A program made the translations under genes and the position numbers. A DNA stretch of 64,000 nucleotides from Coix lacryma-jobi var. lacryma-jobi. Lineage: Eukaryota > Streptophyta > Magnoliopsida > Poales > Poaceae. The notes below the pieces were generated by a model, which searched no databases, was not told the DNA's origin, and saw nothing but the letters and a program-made list of their open reading frames with translations. The stretch covers positions 92,568,649-92,632,648 of the forward strand of contig CM019830.1 in assembly GCA_009763385.1 (NCBI GenBank), in the 5' to 3' direction. Position 1 is the first letter of the stretch. Every line of letters starts with the position of its first letter. Positions 47,201 to 58,800 of the stretch are shown one piece after another.

Positions 47201-48300
47201 TATGGTAGCTTACATCAAGAGAGGAGTCTTGATGTAACGCTATTCTACATAGGACCTTACCGTTGTTGGCCTGCTAGATTGAGACTTTTGAGTACAGCCC
47301 ACATACAATGGTAAGCCTGGTCTATAGCTATTCCAATACTGAGAACGGATAACCGCGTACTGGGAGTGGAGAGATGGCGGGAGTAGCGTGTACCCTCGGG
47401 GCTATGAGATAGTCGGGTTCGAGGTGTACTGTACTCTCGGGTGACGCTGGACCCGTTCTTGTATAGGAGGATCTATAGTAAGGGTTGATATATGCAAGAT
47501 TAAGTTCTACATATATCGTGTGGTACTGAATCCCCAGCTGGGTATAATCGATTTGAATCGCCGTGTTTCCTCGGATATGGAGCCTCAATCCACTGACCTG
47601 CACCGTAGTAAAGAATGAATCTTGAGAAAAGGATTTTGATCAGAGATATGTTTTTAAATGTTTGAAAAATCCTTAGGAAATCTTGAATATGAATCTTGAA
47701 TAAAATTTTGGATATAGGAGTTACTCTAGTAAGCTTTTATGCAAAAGAAAAAGCTTTGTTCTTGCTAAAGCCTTACCTTGAATCCCTTCAGCCAGCATAC
47801 CTGAGTCTTCACCTCTTTTCTAGTCGGTTAAGTCTTGTTGAGTACTTTTGTACTCAGGGTTTGTTAACCCTTGTTGCAGGTGAGCCAGTTGACCATCCCT
47901 TTGATGGTCAGTGTTTCTTCACTCTCGTGGAGGAGAGTGATGATGATCTTGATGAGTAACCTTGGGCAAGTGCTTCAGTGATGGTTTATGTATAATATAA
48001 AGTTCCGAACTTTTATGTAATATTAAGAACCTATGGTTTGTAAACTTAACACTTAATTTTAATCTATATTGTATAATCTTTCCGCTTTACTCTGATATTT
48101 CTCGTATCTATAAAACTGTTGTAATACTGTGATGCTGGACAAAGGAATATCCTGGAAGAAAGATAAATGTGGATGATTCGGGTTTCCTGAGGACACCCGA
48201 CAGATCCCTTAAGTCATTTGGAACTCATGCATGCCGATCAAAGGTCTTTGAGACAATGATGGGTGCATGTGGGCCACTTAACTTAGGCGGTTCTGCCACA
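44292..48300 (+). repeat. Chromovirus 3' LTR (LTR Y, about 4.0 kb)
   Basis: Starts TGTAACACTCC and ends GTTCTGCCACA, followed by GTGAA. A TATA box (TATAAGTA) lies at 45251-45258 after a GC-rich block, with a putative transcript start ~30 bp on. The long R-U5 part contains short ORFs but nothing recognisable. Pieces of this LTR fill most of 30.5-41.8 kb. LTRs of 3-4 kb are usual for Tekay-type chromoviruses. Confidence 0.85.
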
Positions 48301-48442
48301 GTGAAGGTCCTAGATCTACAAGAACATGCACATTGAGCAAGATGCTGCCAGCGTCCATAATTAACGCTTCACTTCAAACTGCTGGACGAACAAATGACAT
48401 GAGTGACACCATATCAAGAGGCATAAACAAGAAGGAATGATG

Positions 48443-48660
48443 GAAGACGTCGTAGTCAGAATTAGAGGTCATGAAGTCCCCACAGACTTCTTGATCTTCG
48501 ACATGAGAAGACGGTGATGTCCACCTCATCCTAGGATGACCATTCCTCTACGCTACAAGTACAATCATTTACAAGAGAAAATCCATTTTCACTTTCCTAG
48601 AGAAAAGGTACGATGCAACTTCATCAACTGCATGCCCAATGAAGCACTCAAGAAGAATAG
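48443..48660 (+). pseudogene. Element D aspartic protease remnant
   Basis: The translation keeps the C-terminal half of an Athila-type protease: VVRIRGHEVPTDFLIFDM, then, across a frame break near 48512, a degraded VHLILG-PFLYATSTII, then FHFPREKVRCNFINC. This aligns in order with the B segment VDFLILDMGS...RRPFLNTVNAVIYV...VKCPFNSY. The active-site half is missing or lies across the composite insertion. Confidence 0.7.
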
Positions 48661-49193
48661 AAGTGAAAGACGCCACTCTCAAAGCCAAAGAAGACAAACT
48701 ATCAAGAATAGAGAGGCCAATCATGAAGAAGAAGCTATCGACACTGTCCCAGAAAAGAAAGGAGAGAAACCTCCAGACAGTGAACCACAGGAAGAGAAGA
48801 CTCAGACCAAGAAAGTATGGGATAAAATGTTTGCACCTAAGAGGTACAATCAATAACAACTTTCCAAACGTCTAACATACCTTGGGAGGTCTGAACCAAG
48901 GGAAGGTCCGGTTCGTCGGACCTAAATATCCGAACCTTCGACAAAAGGATTTGAAAAGCCAAGAAAAGTTGACGAGCAAGTGAATGCTCCATCCACTGTT
49001 GGCACACTGTCTCAACAAACATCAACATCAATCAAAGCTCTAATAGAGGAAGGACATATCCACTGCCAGTCTACTACATTGCAAGATCGAACGACTACGT
49101 CAACATTCAGCTTGGGGGAAGGCATCCCCATGTATCCATGTAAGTATCTTTATCCTCTTAAGTTTTTCATTCTATAAACAAATTCAAAAAAAA

Positions 49194-49315
49194 ATGTGAG
49201 CACATGAAGGCTCACCCCTAAAAAGAAAAGAACAAAAATATGTGAGCACATGAAGGCTCACCATTAATTAAAAAAGAGACAAAAATATATGGGCACATGA
49301 AGGCTCAACGCTATT
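49194..49315 (+). repeat. Three ~60 bp repeats with a hairpin core
   Basis: Three units contain GTGAGCACATGAAGGCTCAC (the third as GGGCACATGAAGGCTCAA), separated by A-rich spacers. GTGAGC and GCTCAC pair around an 8-base loop in the first two. Confidence 0.75.
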
Positions 49316-49894
49316 AAGGGAACTAACTTGGGGGAGACGCACCCCCGTTATCTTCGCGATTCAGGTATGTCTTTATTATTACTACTACTACTACTATTAT
49401 TATTAGTTTTTATATTATATCTTAAAGCGTGTTAGATTAAATAAATAAAATAGTGTGTTTTAAGAAGTTGATGACTAAAAGAGAACCCTCTCTCTCTAAT
49501 CTTTTGCATAGAAATGATGAATAGTTGCTCTATCAAATTTCTCTCAAGTACCTACTCTTCAAAGCATGAGTTCTCCTAATTAATAATGATGCCTTAAAAT
49601 AAAATTAAATGCATGGTTGGCAAATACTTCATCTAAGGTCTAGGTAATTGAGATATGACATGGGATGATCTAAGCTGCTATTATCTTTTTCTAAACAACA
49701 CTAGAGTTCCGGAGATTTCTAAATATAAACATGACTAATAATTGCATTGAGTTAAATTAAGCTTTTTTTACCCTATGAGTAGTTTATCATGCCATTGAAT
49801 CGAGATCACTTACACATTTCATCCATCTTCCGCATAAATGCTCATAATTATCTGTTACTACCCTCTCAGAAGTTTGTTGGAAGCATGTGGCTAT

Positions 49895-50005
49895 TAAAAA
49901 AAGAGAGAAAGATCCGAGGAAATAAAAAGGGACAAGTCTCTGAAACCTCAAAAAGATAGATCCCGAGGAAATAAAAAGGGACAAGTGTCCGGAACCTCGT
50001 AAAAA
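49895..50005 (+). repeat. Two ~60 bp direct repeats
   Basis: GATCC(C)GAGGAAATAAAAAGGGACAAGT followed by a TC..GGAACCTC-like segment occurs twice in a row with small changes. Confidence 0.7.
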
Positions 50006-50468
50006 AATATATCAGAAAAAATGGGCACGTGCCCAACAGTAGAATTAGCCTAATAGCCATATGTCTCTGATAAACAGAAGACAGTGAATATATTCAAAAG
50101 AGCATCCGACTCCATTTTTCCATACACATGCACTTCTTGATTCAATGGTTGGTTGACTTTCTCTTTGGATCCATTGTTTAATTTGACAACACATGTATTA
50201 AAGATTTTGAAAATGAATTAAAACTCCGAGATAAAGGTGAAGTGAAAGAACTAGAAACATAGTGCTTGATTTGATCGTTCAATCTTTCAATTACTCGAGA
50301 TCTAATGTAAAAGTAATAAGCCCCATGAAGAATAACATGATATGTTTCGGAGAATTTTTGTTTAATAGCAGGTGTACTTGTTGGAAGTGAAGATATTGTA
50401 GCAACTACTGATCCATTGTTAATTTTTGGTTTTGCTAAGGGACTAGCAAATGGTAAGCTTCGAGGAGT

Positions 50469-51409
50469 TGTTGACACTGGTTATCTATCAAAATTAAAGG
50501 ATAAATAAATATGAAAAGGGCATGAATTCAATCACCAATGAAGGTTTAGGGTTTTAATTGACAATATTCCACGAGTTTTGGTGAATTGTGATTCTGCAGG
50601 GATTAAATAGGAAAACCAGCACTGATTACTTCTCCTAGAAGGAAACCGACGGAAGATTATGGAACCAGCACGTTAGGAATACTCTAGAAGGACCTAGAGG
50701 ACACCAGAGGACACCCCGAGAGGCCGCCAGGTGGGACCGACCGGTCCCAACCTAGGACCGGTCTGTCTCCCCTTGGGCCCGATGGCCTCCGTCTTCTGGA
50801 AGCTTCCTCCAACGCCTTTGAGGATACATCTCAGCCCTACATGAAGTTGGTTTGATGTAACGGCCGCGGTTGATCCCTTAGGGCTATATAAACAGGCCCC
50901 TAGGCCCCAGGGAAGATCAAGTCTCTCTTCAGAAAAGTCTACGCCTCATTGAGAAACCCTAGAAGAAGACTTCAAGAGCCAGCTTTCAAGTAGAAGACTA
51001 GTTACCCCTCTAGTTTAGGTTTAGAACCTAGTCTTATACTAGAACTAGAAGAGAGAAAGAGAGGAAGAGATCAAGAAGGAGCTCCGACCTGTCGGATCAA
51101 CTTCTTCATCTTGTACCTACGGATTCAAGTTCATCTTCAACTTGTTTCAGCGATTGTTTCGGTAATCAACGTCTATATTTAAGTTTGAGCCATTGTTCTT
51201 ATTATTCTTAAGGTTTATGACTCTCTTTTGGGTGCTTTAATTCTAGTCATTCTAGAGTTAGAGTAGTTGGATAGTGTAAGCGTGGTGCTTAGACTTGATA
51301 GCTCATAAATGCCTCCTATAACGCCGGTAGTAGTGGTTGTTTGGAAGGGTGACTCTTATAGCCTTGTTGATTTTCTATAGTCCACTTACCCGTGTGAAGG
51401 CTCGGTAGG
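50469..51409 (+). repeat. Element D 3' LTR, start (interrupted by F)
   Basis: Starts TGTTGACACTGG after the purine-rich AAGCTTCGAGGAGT. It contains a TATA box TATATAAA at 50886-50893, with palindromes GGGACCGACCGGTCCC (50733-50748) and GGACCGGTC (50755-50763) upstream. The LTR is cut by element F at 51410. The end seen at 4433-4473 (TACCAACA) would be its complement in the 5' LTR. Confidence 0.65.
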
Positions 51410-52101
51410 TGTTGGGGAAAAGGACCCTCGGCAAAGACGCCGCCCGATATGGTGCCAAGATCAACCTTCGCATGGTCTTTGTGCCCTCGCGAGGTCCCCC
51501 CCTTTCAGGATCAATTTCCTAACCTTCGGACGTGAGTTCGACCCTCGATACTCCCTTTTGCACTCCCTGCAGGCTAAGGCTTCGTGGCACGGCAGGCGAC
51601 CCTCGCTGGGTCCCAAGGTCGCTCTATTCAGAGCGGACCAAGCAAGCGGCGAAGGGCGCAGGCCAAGGGCGACCGAAGTCGAAGGTAGACGAGCAAGTCG
51701 AAGGTCCAGCGAGCAGCGAAGGTCGCGGGTCCGAAGGCGAGCGCGAATCAAAGGCCAAAGTCTCACCGTCCCATTCCCGAAGGCGGTCTGAGTCAGGTGG
51801 CGGCGCACAGGGGGAAAGCTGGCTAGGGTTTCAGCCTCTACTATGTACTTACCTTTTTACCCCTCCTCCCTGCGTGGAGGCAAGGAATCTTTGTTGCACC
51901 CTTTTGTAATTTGACCTGTGCCCCTTGGTATTCACTATAAATACCAGGGGGTGAACAGTGTGAAGGGGGGACTTTTGGGATTAGCGCTCTATAGCATTAA
52001 CTGAGTTCAAAACCTTCACTTCCACTTTTACTTCCGACGCTTGGCCACCTTCGTTGTTCTCTCCGCACAAGTGCGGGGGTTCGGCAAGTGTGTTTCCAAC
52101 A
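51410..52101 (+). repeat. Element F 5' LTR (692 bp)
   Basis: TGTTGGGGAAAAGG to TTCCAACA. TATA box TATAAATA at 51936-51943. The first 190 bp match 63811-64000. Contains several CCTTCG/CGAAGG hexamers. Confidence 0.92.
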
Positions 52102-52104
52102 GTT

Positions 52105-52124
52105 TGGCGCCGTCCGTGGGGATC
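52105..52124 (+). promoter_or_regulatory. Element F primer-binding site
   Basis: TGGCGCCGTCCGTGGGGATC lies three bases after the LTR end. It has the TGG start of a tRNA 3'-end complement and the form usual in Tat-lineage elements; I do not assign the tRNA. Confidence 0.8.
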
Positions 52125-52134
52125 GAAGCTTGAA

Positions 52135-54687
52135 ATGGCGAGGAACAGGAGAGCACCTTCGACGAGGGACCAGCGTGTTGCTAGAGAGACGGCGGCGGTG
52201 GTCCCGCCTGCCGAGGAAATTGTGCAACCTTCGGCAGGAGAGGACGTTACCCCGGAGCCTCAGGTACTAAGCCCTCAAGCCCGAGGGGCGACGCAGCCGC
52301 ACCCTCACACCTCAGGAGAGGGAGGAGACGAGGAAGAGTTGGGCCTCGAGGCCCTCGAGAGGCTTGAAGCTGAACTGCAAGAGAAGAAGAGGCGCCTTGA
52401 TCAACTCGAGAGGCATAACCGACTGCGCTCGATCAGGCAGAGGGCAGACGAAGCCAGAGAGCAGCTTCGCCGAATGGAGGAATCCCTCGCTGAGGCAGAA
52501 GCCGAGGCCGAAGGCTGGAACAATGAGGAGATGCCCCCGCTACAGGAGGGGAATGAGCAGAATCAAGACAACCTTCGCTGCCATCCACCACCCACACCAC
52601 CACCAGTTCACCCACAACCTCATCCTCACAAACAACCAAACTTCCGCCACCTTTACCTGGATGAGAGAGAGATAAACCTTCGCAACTACCGAAGGCCTCA
52701 ACAACACCAAATGCCCTACGACCCAAAGTCTCCACTCTCCCAAATACTCCAAACCCAACCCTGGCCACCATGCTACAACCCACAAAACCTACCTCGCTAC
52801 GACGGGCTTTCTGACCCTCGCCAATTCATCATGAGCTACGAAGCAGAAGTTGCTGCGGCAGGCGGAGATGAATCAATAATGGCAAAGTCTTTTGTCATCA
52901 TCCTGCGCGACATCGCACAAACCTGGTACAGCAACCTCCGCCCCGGAACCGTAGATTCCTGGGCCAATCTCAGAGACAGGCTCTGCACAAACTTCAAAGG
53001 CATTACGCCAGCTCCATTAAACCCCATTGAGTTGTTCAACTGCAAACAAGAAGAGCGCGAACCACTTCAAGATTACTGGCGGAGGTTCATTCAAATCAGA
53101 GCAAGAACCCCGGGGATCTCCGACGAGGCTGTCATCCTCGCAGCAGTCAGCGGCCTTCGCCCGGGCCCGTGCTCTTCAAAATTTGCTCGGAAACCGGCAA
53201 ATACAATTGAAGAATTGCACGAGACAATGGAAAGATACTGTAGAGCAGACATGGACTTCTGAGCGAAGTCCGATGCTCGGAGGACTCAGCAGAGGCCACA
53301 GCCGAGGCCTCAACCGAGAGAAAGCAACCTTCGCCAAGAGCAAAGCAACGTCGGTACAATCAACAAAGCAATAAATTACGAAGATCAAAGACGGGACGCT
53401 CAACCTCCGAGCAACCAAGCCCCGCAAGGTTTGCCACCTCCGCCGAATCAGCGGTACCAGCAGCGAGATCCTGCCAAAATGTATTGTCACTTCTGTGGAA
53501 TGGGAAAGGGACACACAACAAAGCAATGCGAATGCTTCGCCAAGGGAAAAGAATACCAGGAATCCAGGAAAGCTGCTTCGTCAGACACCCGAACCATCAA
53601 CCACACAAGGAAACCAAGTTTCCACCCACCAAATCCACCATACCACTATACCCCCATAAACTACGGCCTACCTTCGCAACAACCCTCTCACACTCATCAC
53701 CCACTCTACAACCAAACCTCTTATCAGCCAACCACCATCCCACAATGCCAAAATCCAACTTACACAGTCACATACCCAACTACCCCCCAAAACCAAATTC
53801 CAACAACCCACCAAGCTAGCAACGCTCTACCACCACCACCGCCAATCCCCGCGTTACCAGCACCACAACCTGTCAAAGCCGAAGCCCCGAGCCAAACGAC
53901 CATCAACAATCCAACATCAACCTTCGGTGTGATTCTAGCTATCACCGGAGGTTCAAATGAAGACCATGGTAACAAACGGCAGAGGAAGGAACATGCCAGA
54001 CGAGTCCACCACGTAGCCGTTGAAGGACCCCATAGATTTGGCCGTTGGTCTCACATCCCCATAACCTTCGATTCCAATGACATGAAGCTGAGAGATTACC
54101 CTCACACCGATGCTATGGTGATCGAAACCAACCTCGCTGGGTGGACTGTCACCAAAATACTGGTCGATACAGGAAGCTCCGCTGATATCTTGTTCGCTTC
54201 AACCTTCGACAGCATGAAGCTTGATAGGAACCTTCTGCAACCTACGGACAACCCCCTATACGGTTTCGGTGGTCAACAAGTGAGAGCTGTCGGAAAAATT
54301 TCTCTGCCCGTGACCTTCGGCGACGAAATCAACTGCAGGACGGAGCATATAACATTTGATGTCGTCGACATGTTCTACCCATACAATGCCATTTTTGGCC
54401 GAGGGGTCACAAACGCGTTCAATGCGATCATCCATCCCGCTTACCTATGCATGAAGCTTCCCGCTCCAAAGGGTGTGGTCGCAGTATTCGGGGACCAGGA
54501 CATTGCAAGGACAGCTGAAGGAAACGTAGCCCCGGGGCAACACAATGTACACAATTTGTCAAAACCTCAAACCCCCGGTATCAGCGATGAGGGTGAAGTC
54601 TGCAATGACAGAGTGAAGGCAGCGCCAAAGGAGGAAACCAAACAAGTACAACTCTTCGAGGGTAACGCCGAAAGAAAGAAGATCTAA
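52135..54687 (+). pseudogene. gag-pro: Element F gag-protease with one in-frame TGA
   Basis: The start is ATG 52135 (MARNRRAPSTRDQR), ten bases after the PBS. The frame runs to TAA 54685-54687 with a single TGA at 53260-53262. Order: Glu/Arg-rich coiled coil (ERLEAELQEKKRRLDQLER), capsid domain (YDGLSDPRQFIMSYEAEVAA, TWYSNLRPGTVDSW), the TGA, a knuckle-like CHFCGMGKGHTTKQC, a long Pro/Gln-rich linker, and protease with active site LVDTGSSADI and the later IFGRGVTNAF. The TGA is consistent with CGA (Arg) changed by one C-to-T. A break to another frame follows before RT. Confidence 0.9.
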
Positions 54688-54704
54688 AAGGAGTCAACAG
54701 ATCA

Positions 54705-57700
54705 ATGATCGAGCATAGCCTGAACATCAAAACGGGCTATCGCCCAATCAAACAGAAGCTCCGCAAGATGTAAGAAGAAAGAAAGGAGGCAGCGAAGGCA
54801 GAGGTGAAAAGGCTTTTGGACGCAGGCGTCATTCGCCCAGTCAAATACCCAATTTGGCTCTCAAATGTGGTCCTAGTCCAAAAGAAGAACAAAAAATGGC
54901 GAATGTGCGTCGATTTCACTTGCTTGAACAAAGCCTGTCCGAAGGATGACTTCCCCCTCCCAAACATAAGCACCCTGGTCGATAAAGCGGCAGGTTGCCA
55001 AATGCTATCCCTCCTTGATTGCTTTTCAGCCTATCACCAGATTTGGATGAATGAAGAAGACGAAGAAAAAACAAGCTTTATCACACCCTCGGGCACCTTT
55101 TGCTTCCGAAGGATGGCAGAAGGTTTGAAAAATGCAGGCTCAACCTTCGCTCGCATGACCTCCGAAGTTTTCAAGGATGAGCTTGCTGTCTCTACCTATG
55201 TCGACGACCTAGTTGTCCAGAGTGAACTAAAAGAGAACCACATACCAGACTTATCGAGGGTATTCAGCAACCTCCGGTCTGCCGGACTGAAACTAAACCC
55301 AGAAAAATGTGTTTTCGGGGTAAGCGAAGGTAAATTGCTAGGTTGCATCGTCTCAACCAGAGGAATCGAAGCTAACCCTGAGAAGATTGATGCCATCATG
55401 AACATGGAACCTCCGACGACCAAGAAAGCAGCTCATCGTCTGACCGGTCGTTTAGCAACTCTTAGCAGATTCATCTCAAGATCCGCGGAGCGAGGGTTAC
55501 CCTTCTTTGAAACACTCAGAAGGAACGCTCCATTCAACTGGAGTCCCCAGCAGCAAAAGGCCTTCGAGGAGTTGAAAAAGTATCTGACCAGCTTGACTGC
55601 CCTAACCAGCCGAAGCATGGGAGACTTATTGTTACTTTACGTCGCAACCTCGCCACACGCAGCAAGCGCAGTCCTCATCAAGGAGCTCCGCGAAAACAAC
55701 AAGACCAGACAAGCCCCAATCTACTATGTTTCAGAAACCCTCGAAGGCCCTAAGAGAAATTATTTGGAGCTCGAGAAAATAGCATACGCCGTCGTTATGG
55801 CATCAAGAAAGCTCAAGCACTATTTCCAGGCGCACGAGATCCATGTACCTTCGTCGTACCCTCTCGAGAACATTTTCAAAAACAACAAAGCAGTTGGAAG
55901 AATAGCAAAATGGGCAGTCGAGCTTAACAGTTATGCTGTAACCTTCGTTGGCAGAACAGCAATCAAATCACAAGTGCTGGCTGATTTCATAGCAGAATGG
56001 ACACCCGACCCTCGCCCCGGTGAGCTGCAGCAGGACCAGTTTTGGATCGCTTACGTCGACGAGGCCTGGGGTGCAACTGGAGCCGGTGCCTCGGCCATTC
56101 TAATCTCGCCCTCTGGGTCGAAGCTGAGATACGCAAGAAGGCTTGACTTCAAGTGCACAAACAACTCTGCAGAGTACGAAGCTGTGATTCTGGCACTTTC
56201 AAGGCTGCGATCGTTATCAGTCCGAAGGGCACTCATCAACACAGACTCTCAAGGCATTGCGGGGCACATTGAAAAGAACTACAAAGCAAAAGATCCAGAG
56301 CTCCAAAAATATTTTCAATATGTCCGAAGGTTAGAATCCTTCTTCCTCGGCATAACTGTAAAAGCAATATCAAGAACCGAAAACAGCGAGGCAGATTGCT
56401 TAGCCAAAGCAGCCGCACAGCAGCTACAGCTTCCACCGGATGTGTTCTACGAGGTTACCACTCGGTCAGCCTTCGAAACTACCGAAGTCAGCATCAAGCT
56501 GATCAGCGCAATTCAGTGCGAGGATTGGAGAGCACCTATCATGTCCTATATCAAAGGACTCCATGAACCCAGCTCTAAAGAAGAAGAGAACAGACTAAAG
56601 CAAAGAGTGCGAGGGTACAAGATTGTGGCTAACACCCTATTCAAAGCTTCGGTAACCTCACCCTGGCTCAAATGCGTGTCACAGTCCGAAGGTAATGACA
56701 TCCTCAAACTCATCCACGAAGGTATATGTGGTTCACACAACGGCCCGAGGGCACTAGTAGGAAAAGCTTTCCGGCAAGGTTTCTACTGGCCAACTGCACT
56801 GAGAGATGCTGAAACCATCGTCAAGCAGTGCGAGGGTTGTCAACTGACAGCAAAAAACCAAAACACCCCAGGGGCTCTCACAACCCTCATATGCCCAACT
56901 TGGCCTCTGCAAAGGTGGGCAATGGATCTCGTGGGTCCACTACCGACGGCTCCGGGGAACCTTCGCTATGCGGTGGTAGCCGTGGAGTATTTCACAAAAT
57001 GGACTGAAACAAGACCGCTGTCCTCCATAACCTCCCTCACAGTAAAAAAGTTTTTTTGGCAGCAGATAGTTTGTCGTTTCGGAGTTCCCCAACATCTAAC
57101 CGTCGACAATGGCACCCAGTTTGACAGCGAGGTTTTCAAAGAATTCTGCGCACAAATCGGAACAATTCTATGCTTCGCTTCAGTCCGACACCCGCAGTCC
57201 AATGGCCTAGTTGAAAGAGCCAACGCAACAATCTTCCAATCCATATCCAAAAAGTTGCAAGGCAGACCCAAAGGCAAATGGGCAGACGAGCTAACTTCAG
57301 TCACCTGGTCTCACAATACCTCCGAATGCAGAGCAACCAAATTCACACCCTTCAAACTTCTGTTCGGCGAAGAAGCCGTGTTACCAGAGGAGCTAAAATA
57401 CGTTTCACCAAGAACAACCCTCGCAAATGATGAGCCAGCTAAGCTGATTGACAAAGACTTACTAGAAGAAACAAGATGCAGCGCAGTGCACAACCTTCGC
57501 AAGTATCAGGAAGAGACCAAAAAATGGAGAGATAAAAAGGTCAGAATCAAAAACTTGCAGAAGGGTGACCTCGTCCTCATCCGTAAACAAAACGCCAACA
57601 TGGCCGGAAAGTTTCAGCCTAAGTGGAAAGGCCCGTTCCTGATCGTAGAATGCAATCGTCCAGGCTCCTTCCATCTCTCCGATAGCGAAGGTAATATCCT

Positions 57701-57746
57701 ACCACACACCTGGAACATTGACGACCTTCGCAAATTCTACCCATAG
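54705..57746 (+). pseudogene. pol: Element F pol: RT, two RNase H domains, integrase
   Basis: The frame differs from gag-protease. It opens with MIEHSLNIKTGYRPIKQ, has TAA at 54771-54773, then is open for ~990 codons to TAG at 57744-57746. RT: WRMCVDFTCLNKACPKD, LLDCFSAYHQI, catalytic YVDD at ~55198-55209. A gypsy RNase H (LLLYVATSPHAASAVL) is followed by a second, archaeal-type RNase H (IAYVDEAWGATGAG, NSAEYEA, NTDSQG, SEADCLA). Integrase: HHCC (HEGICGSHNG to CEGCQ), then DDE in MDLVGPLP, VDNGTQF and LVERANA. The usual linker between protease and RT is shorter than expected, so a small deletion probably caused the frame change. Catalytic residues look intact. Confidence 0.92.
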
Positions 57747-58025
57747 CGGAGCCTTAGCGAGCCCTCGCGATATGTAATCTTTGTCACATGTTACGTTATC
57801 TACACTCATGTACTTGGCAGAAACAGGAGCTGCACTCTTTTTCCTTACGAAGGGGCGTAAGGTTTTTTAACGAGGCAGTATCCAAAGCATTAATACAGGT
57901 TAGAACCCCCAAAAAGTAAAATCTCCAACCCTCTACTCCCAAACATCGAAAAAGCGGGTCTCTTTCAAGAGCGCTACATTCGATGAAAACCTGCTAAGAT
58001 TGCTTCAAAAAACATTCCTTTTCTT
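57747..58025 (+). other. Element F spacer after pol
   Basis: About 280 bp with no ORF of note between the pol stop and the first tandem array. Confidence 0.6.
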
Positions 58026-58800
58026 TTCGAAGCAAACTTCACCTCCGCCCAAGATAAGGGGAGGCGCGAAGTCCAAAAAGTCAAGCACCCTGGCACAAAC
58101 GACAGGGGCTCGCAAAAAAGCAAACTTCACCTCCGCCCAAGATAAGGGGAGGCGCGAAGTCCAAAAAGTCGAGCACCCTGGCACAAACGATAGGGGCTCG
58201 CAAAAAGCAAACTTCACCTCCGCCTAAGATAAGGGGAGGCGCGAAGTCCCAAAAAAGTCGAGCACCCTGGCACAAATGACAGGGGCTCGCAAAAAGCAAA
58301 CTTCACCTCCGCCCAAGATAAGGGGAGGCGCGAAGTCCAAAAAGTCGAGCACCCTGGCACAAACGACAGAGGCTCGCAAAAAAGCAAACTTCACCTCCGC
58401 CCAAGATAAGGGGAGGCGCGAAGTCCAAAAAGTCGAGCACCCTGGCACAAACGACAGGGGCTCGCAAAAAGCAAACTTCACCTCTGCCCAAGATAAGGGG
58501 AGGCGCGAAGTCCAAAAAGTCGAGCACCCTGGCACAAACGACAGGGGCTTGCAAAAAGCAAACTTCACCTCCACCTAAGATAAGGGGAGGCGCGATGTCC
58601 CAAAAAAGTCGAGCACCCTGGCACAAACGACAGGGGCTCGCAAAAAGCAAACTTCACTTCCACCTGAGATAAGGGGAGGCGCAAAGTACAAAAAGTCGAG
58701 CACTCTCGCACAAACGACAGGGGCTCACAAAAAGCAAACTTCACTTCCACCTGAGATAAGGGGAGGCGCAAAGTACAAAAAGTCGAGCACTCTCGCACAA
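58026..58800 (+). repeat. F tandem array 1: nine units of 87-89 bp
   Basis: GCAAACTTCACC marks unit starts at 58032, 58120, 58207, 58296, 58384, 58471, 58558, 58647 and 58734. Units share AAGATAAGGGGAGGCGCGAAGT and GTCGAGCACCCTGGCACAAA-like phrases. Open frames on both strands are by-products of the period. The last two units are the most divergent and resemble each other. Confidence 0.95.

Larger units (their letters stand above)
26554..48300 (+). mobile_element. Rearranged Cassandra-chromovirus composite insertion
   Basis: A 21.7 kb block starting with the Cassandra LTR start TGTAACATCC and ending with a chromovirus LTR end GCCACA. It is flanked on both sides by GTGAA (26549-26553 and 48301-48305), and the flanks join into continuous element D sequence. 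Contents in order: Cassandra (+), inverted fragment of a related LTR (X), gag-pol left half (+), two 3258 bp copies of a mixed inverted/forward LTR unit, a third partial copy, inverted and forward pieces of LTR Y, Cassandra (-), gag-pol right half (+), full LTR Y (+). X and Y are my labels for two related chromovirus LTR families. Confidence 0.75.
48301..50468 (+). other. Element D internal segment with 3' non-coding region
   Basis: Begins with the duplicated GTGAA. Holds a protease remnant (48443-48660), GGGGGA tracts near 49110 and 49327 (CTTGGGGGA), two small repeat blocks, a TTA/CTA microsatellite at ~49372-49405 and a final purine-rich stretch AAGCTTCGAGGAGT before the LTR. No other gene is recognised. 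Confidence 0.6.
4433..51409 (+). mobile_element. Element D: Athila-like host retrotransposon, split by nested insertions
   Basis: D is inferred from five separated segments that read in one direction: 4433-5753 (LTR end, PBS, leader), 15003-15563, 25538-26553, 48301-50468 (protease remnant, 3' non-coding) and 50469-51409 (start of the 3' LTR). The PBS complements the tRNA-Asp 3' end, as in Athila-type Ty3/gypsy elements. Joining the flanks of B and of the 26.5-48.3 kb composite gives sensible target-site duplications, which supports one continuous underlying element. The parts add up to only about 6 kb and show no RT or integrase, so D looks non-autonomous or deleted. Flanks of A give no clear duplication. 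Confidence 0.65.

Noticed and set aside
58026..58800. CRISPR-like array
   Set aside because: Units are directly adjacent full-length repeats without unique spacers, in plant retrotransposon DNA.
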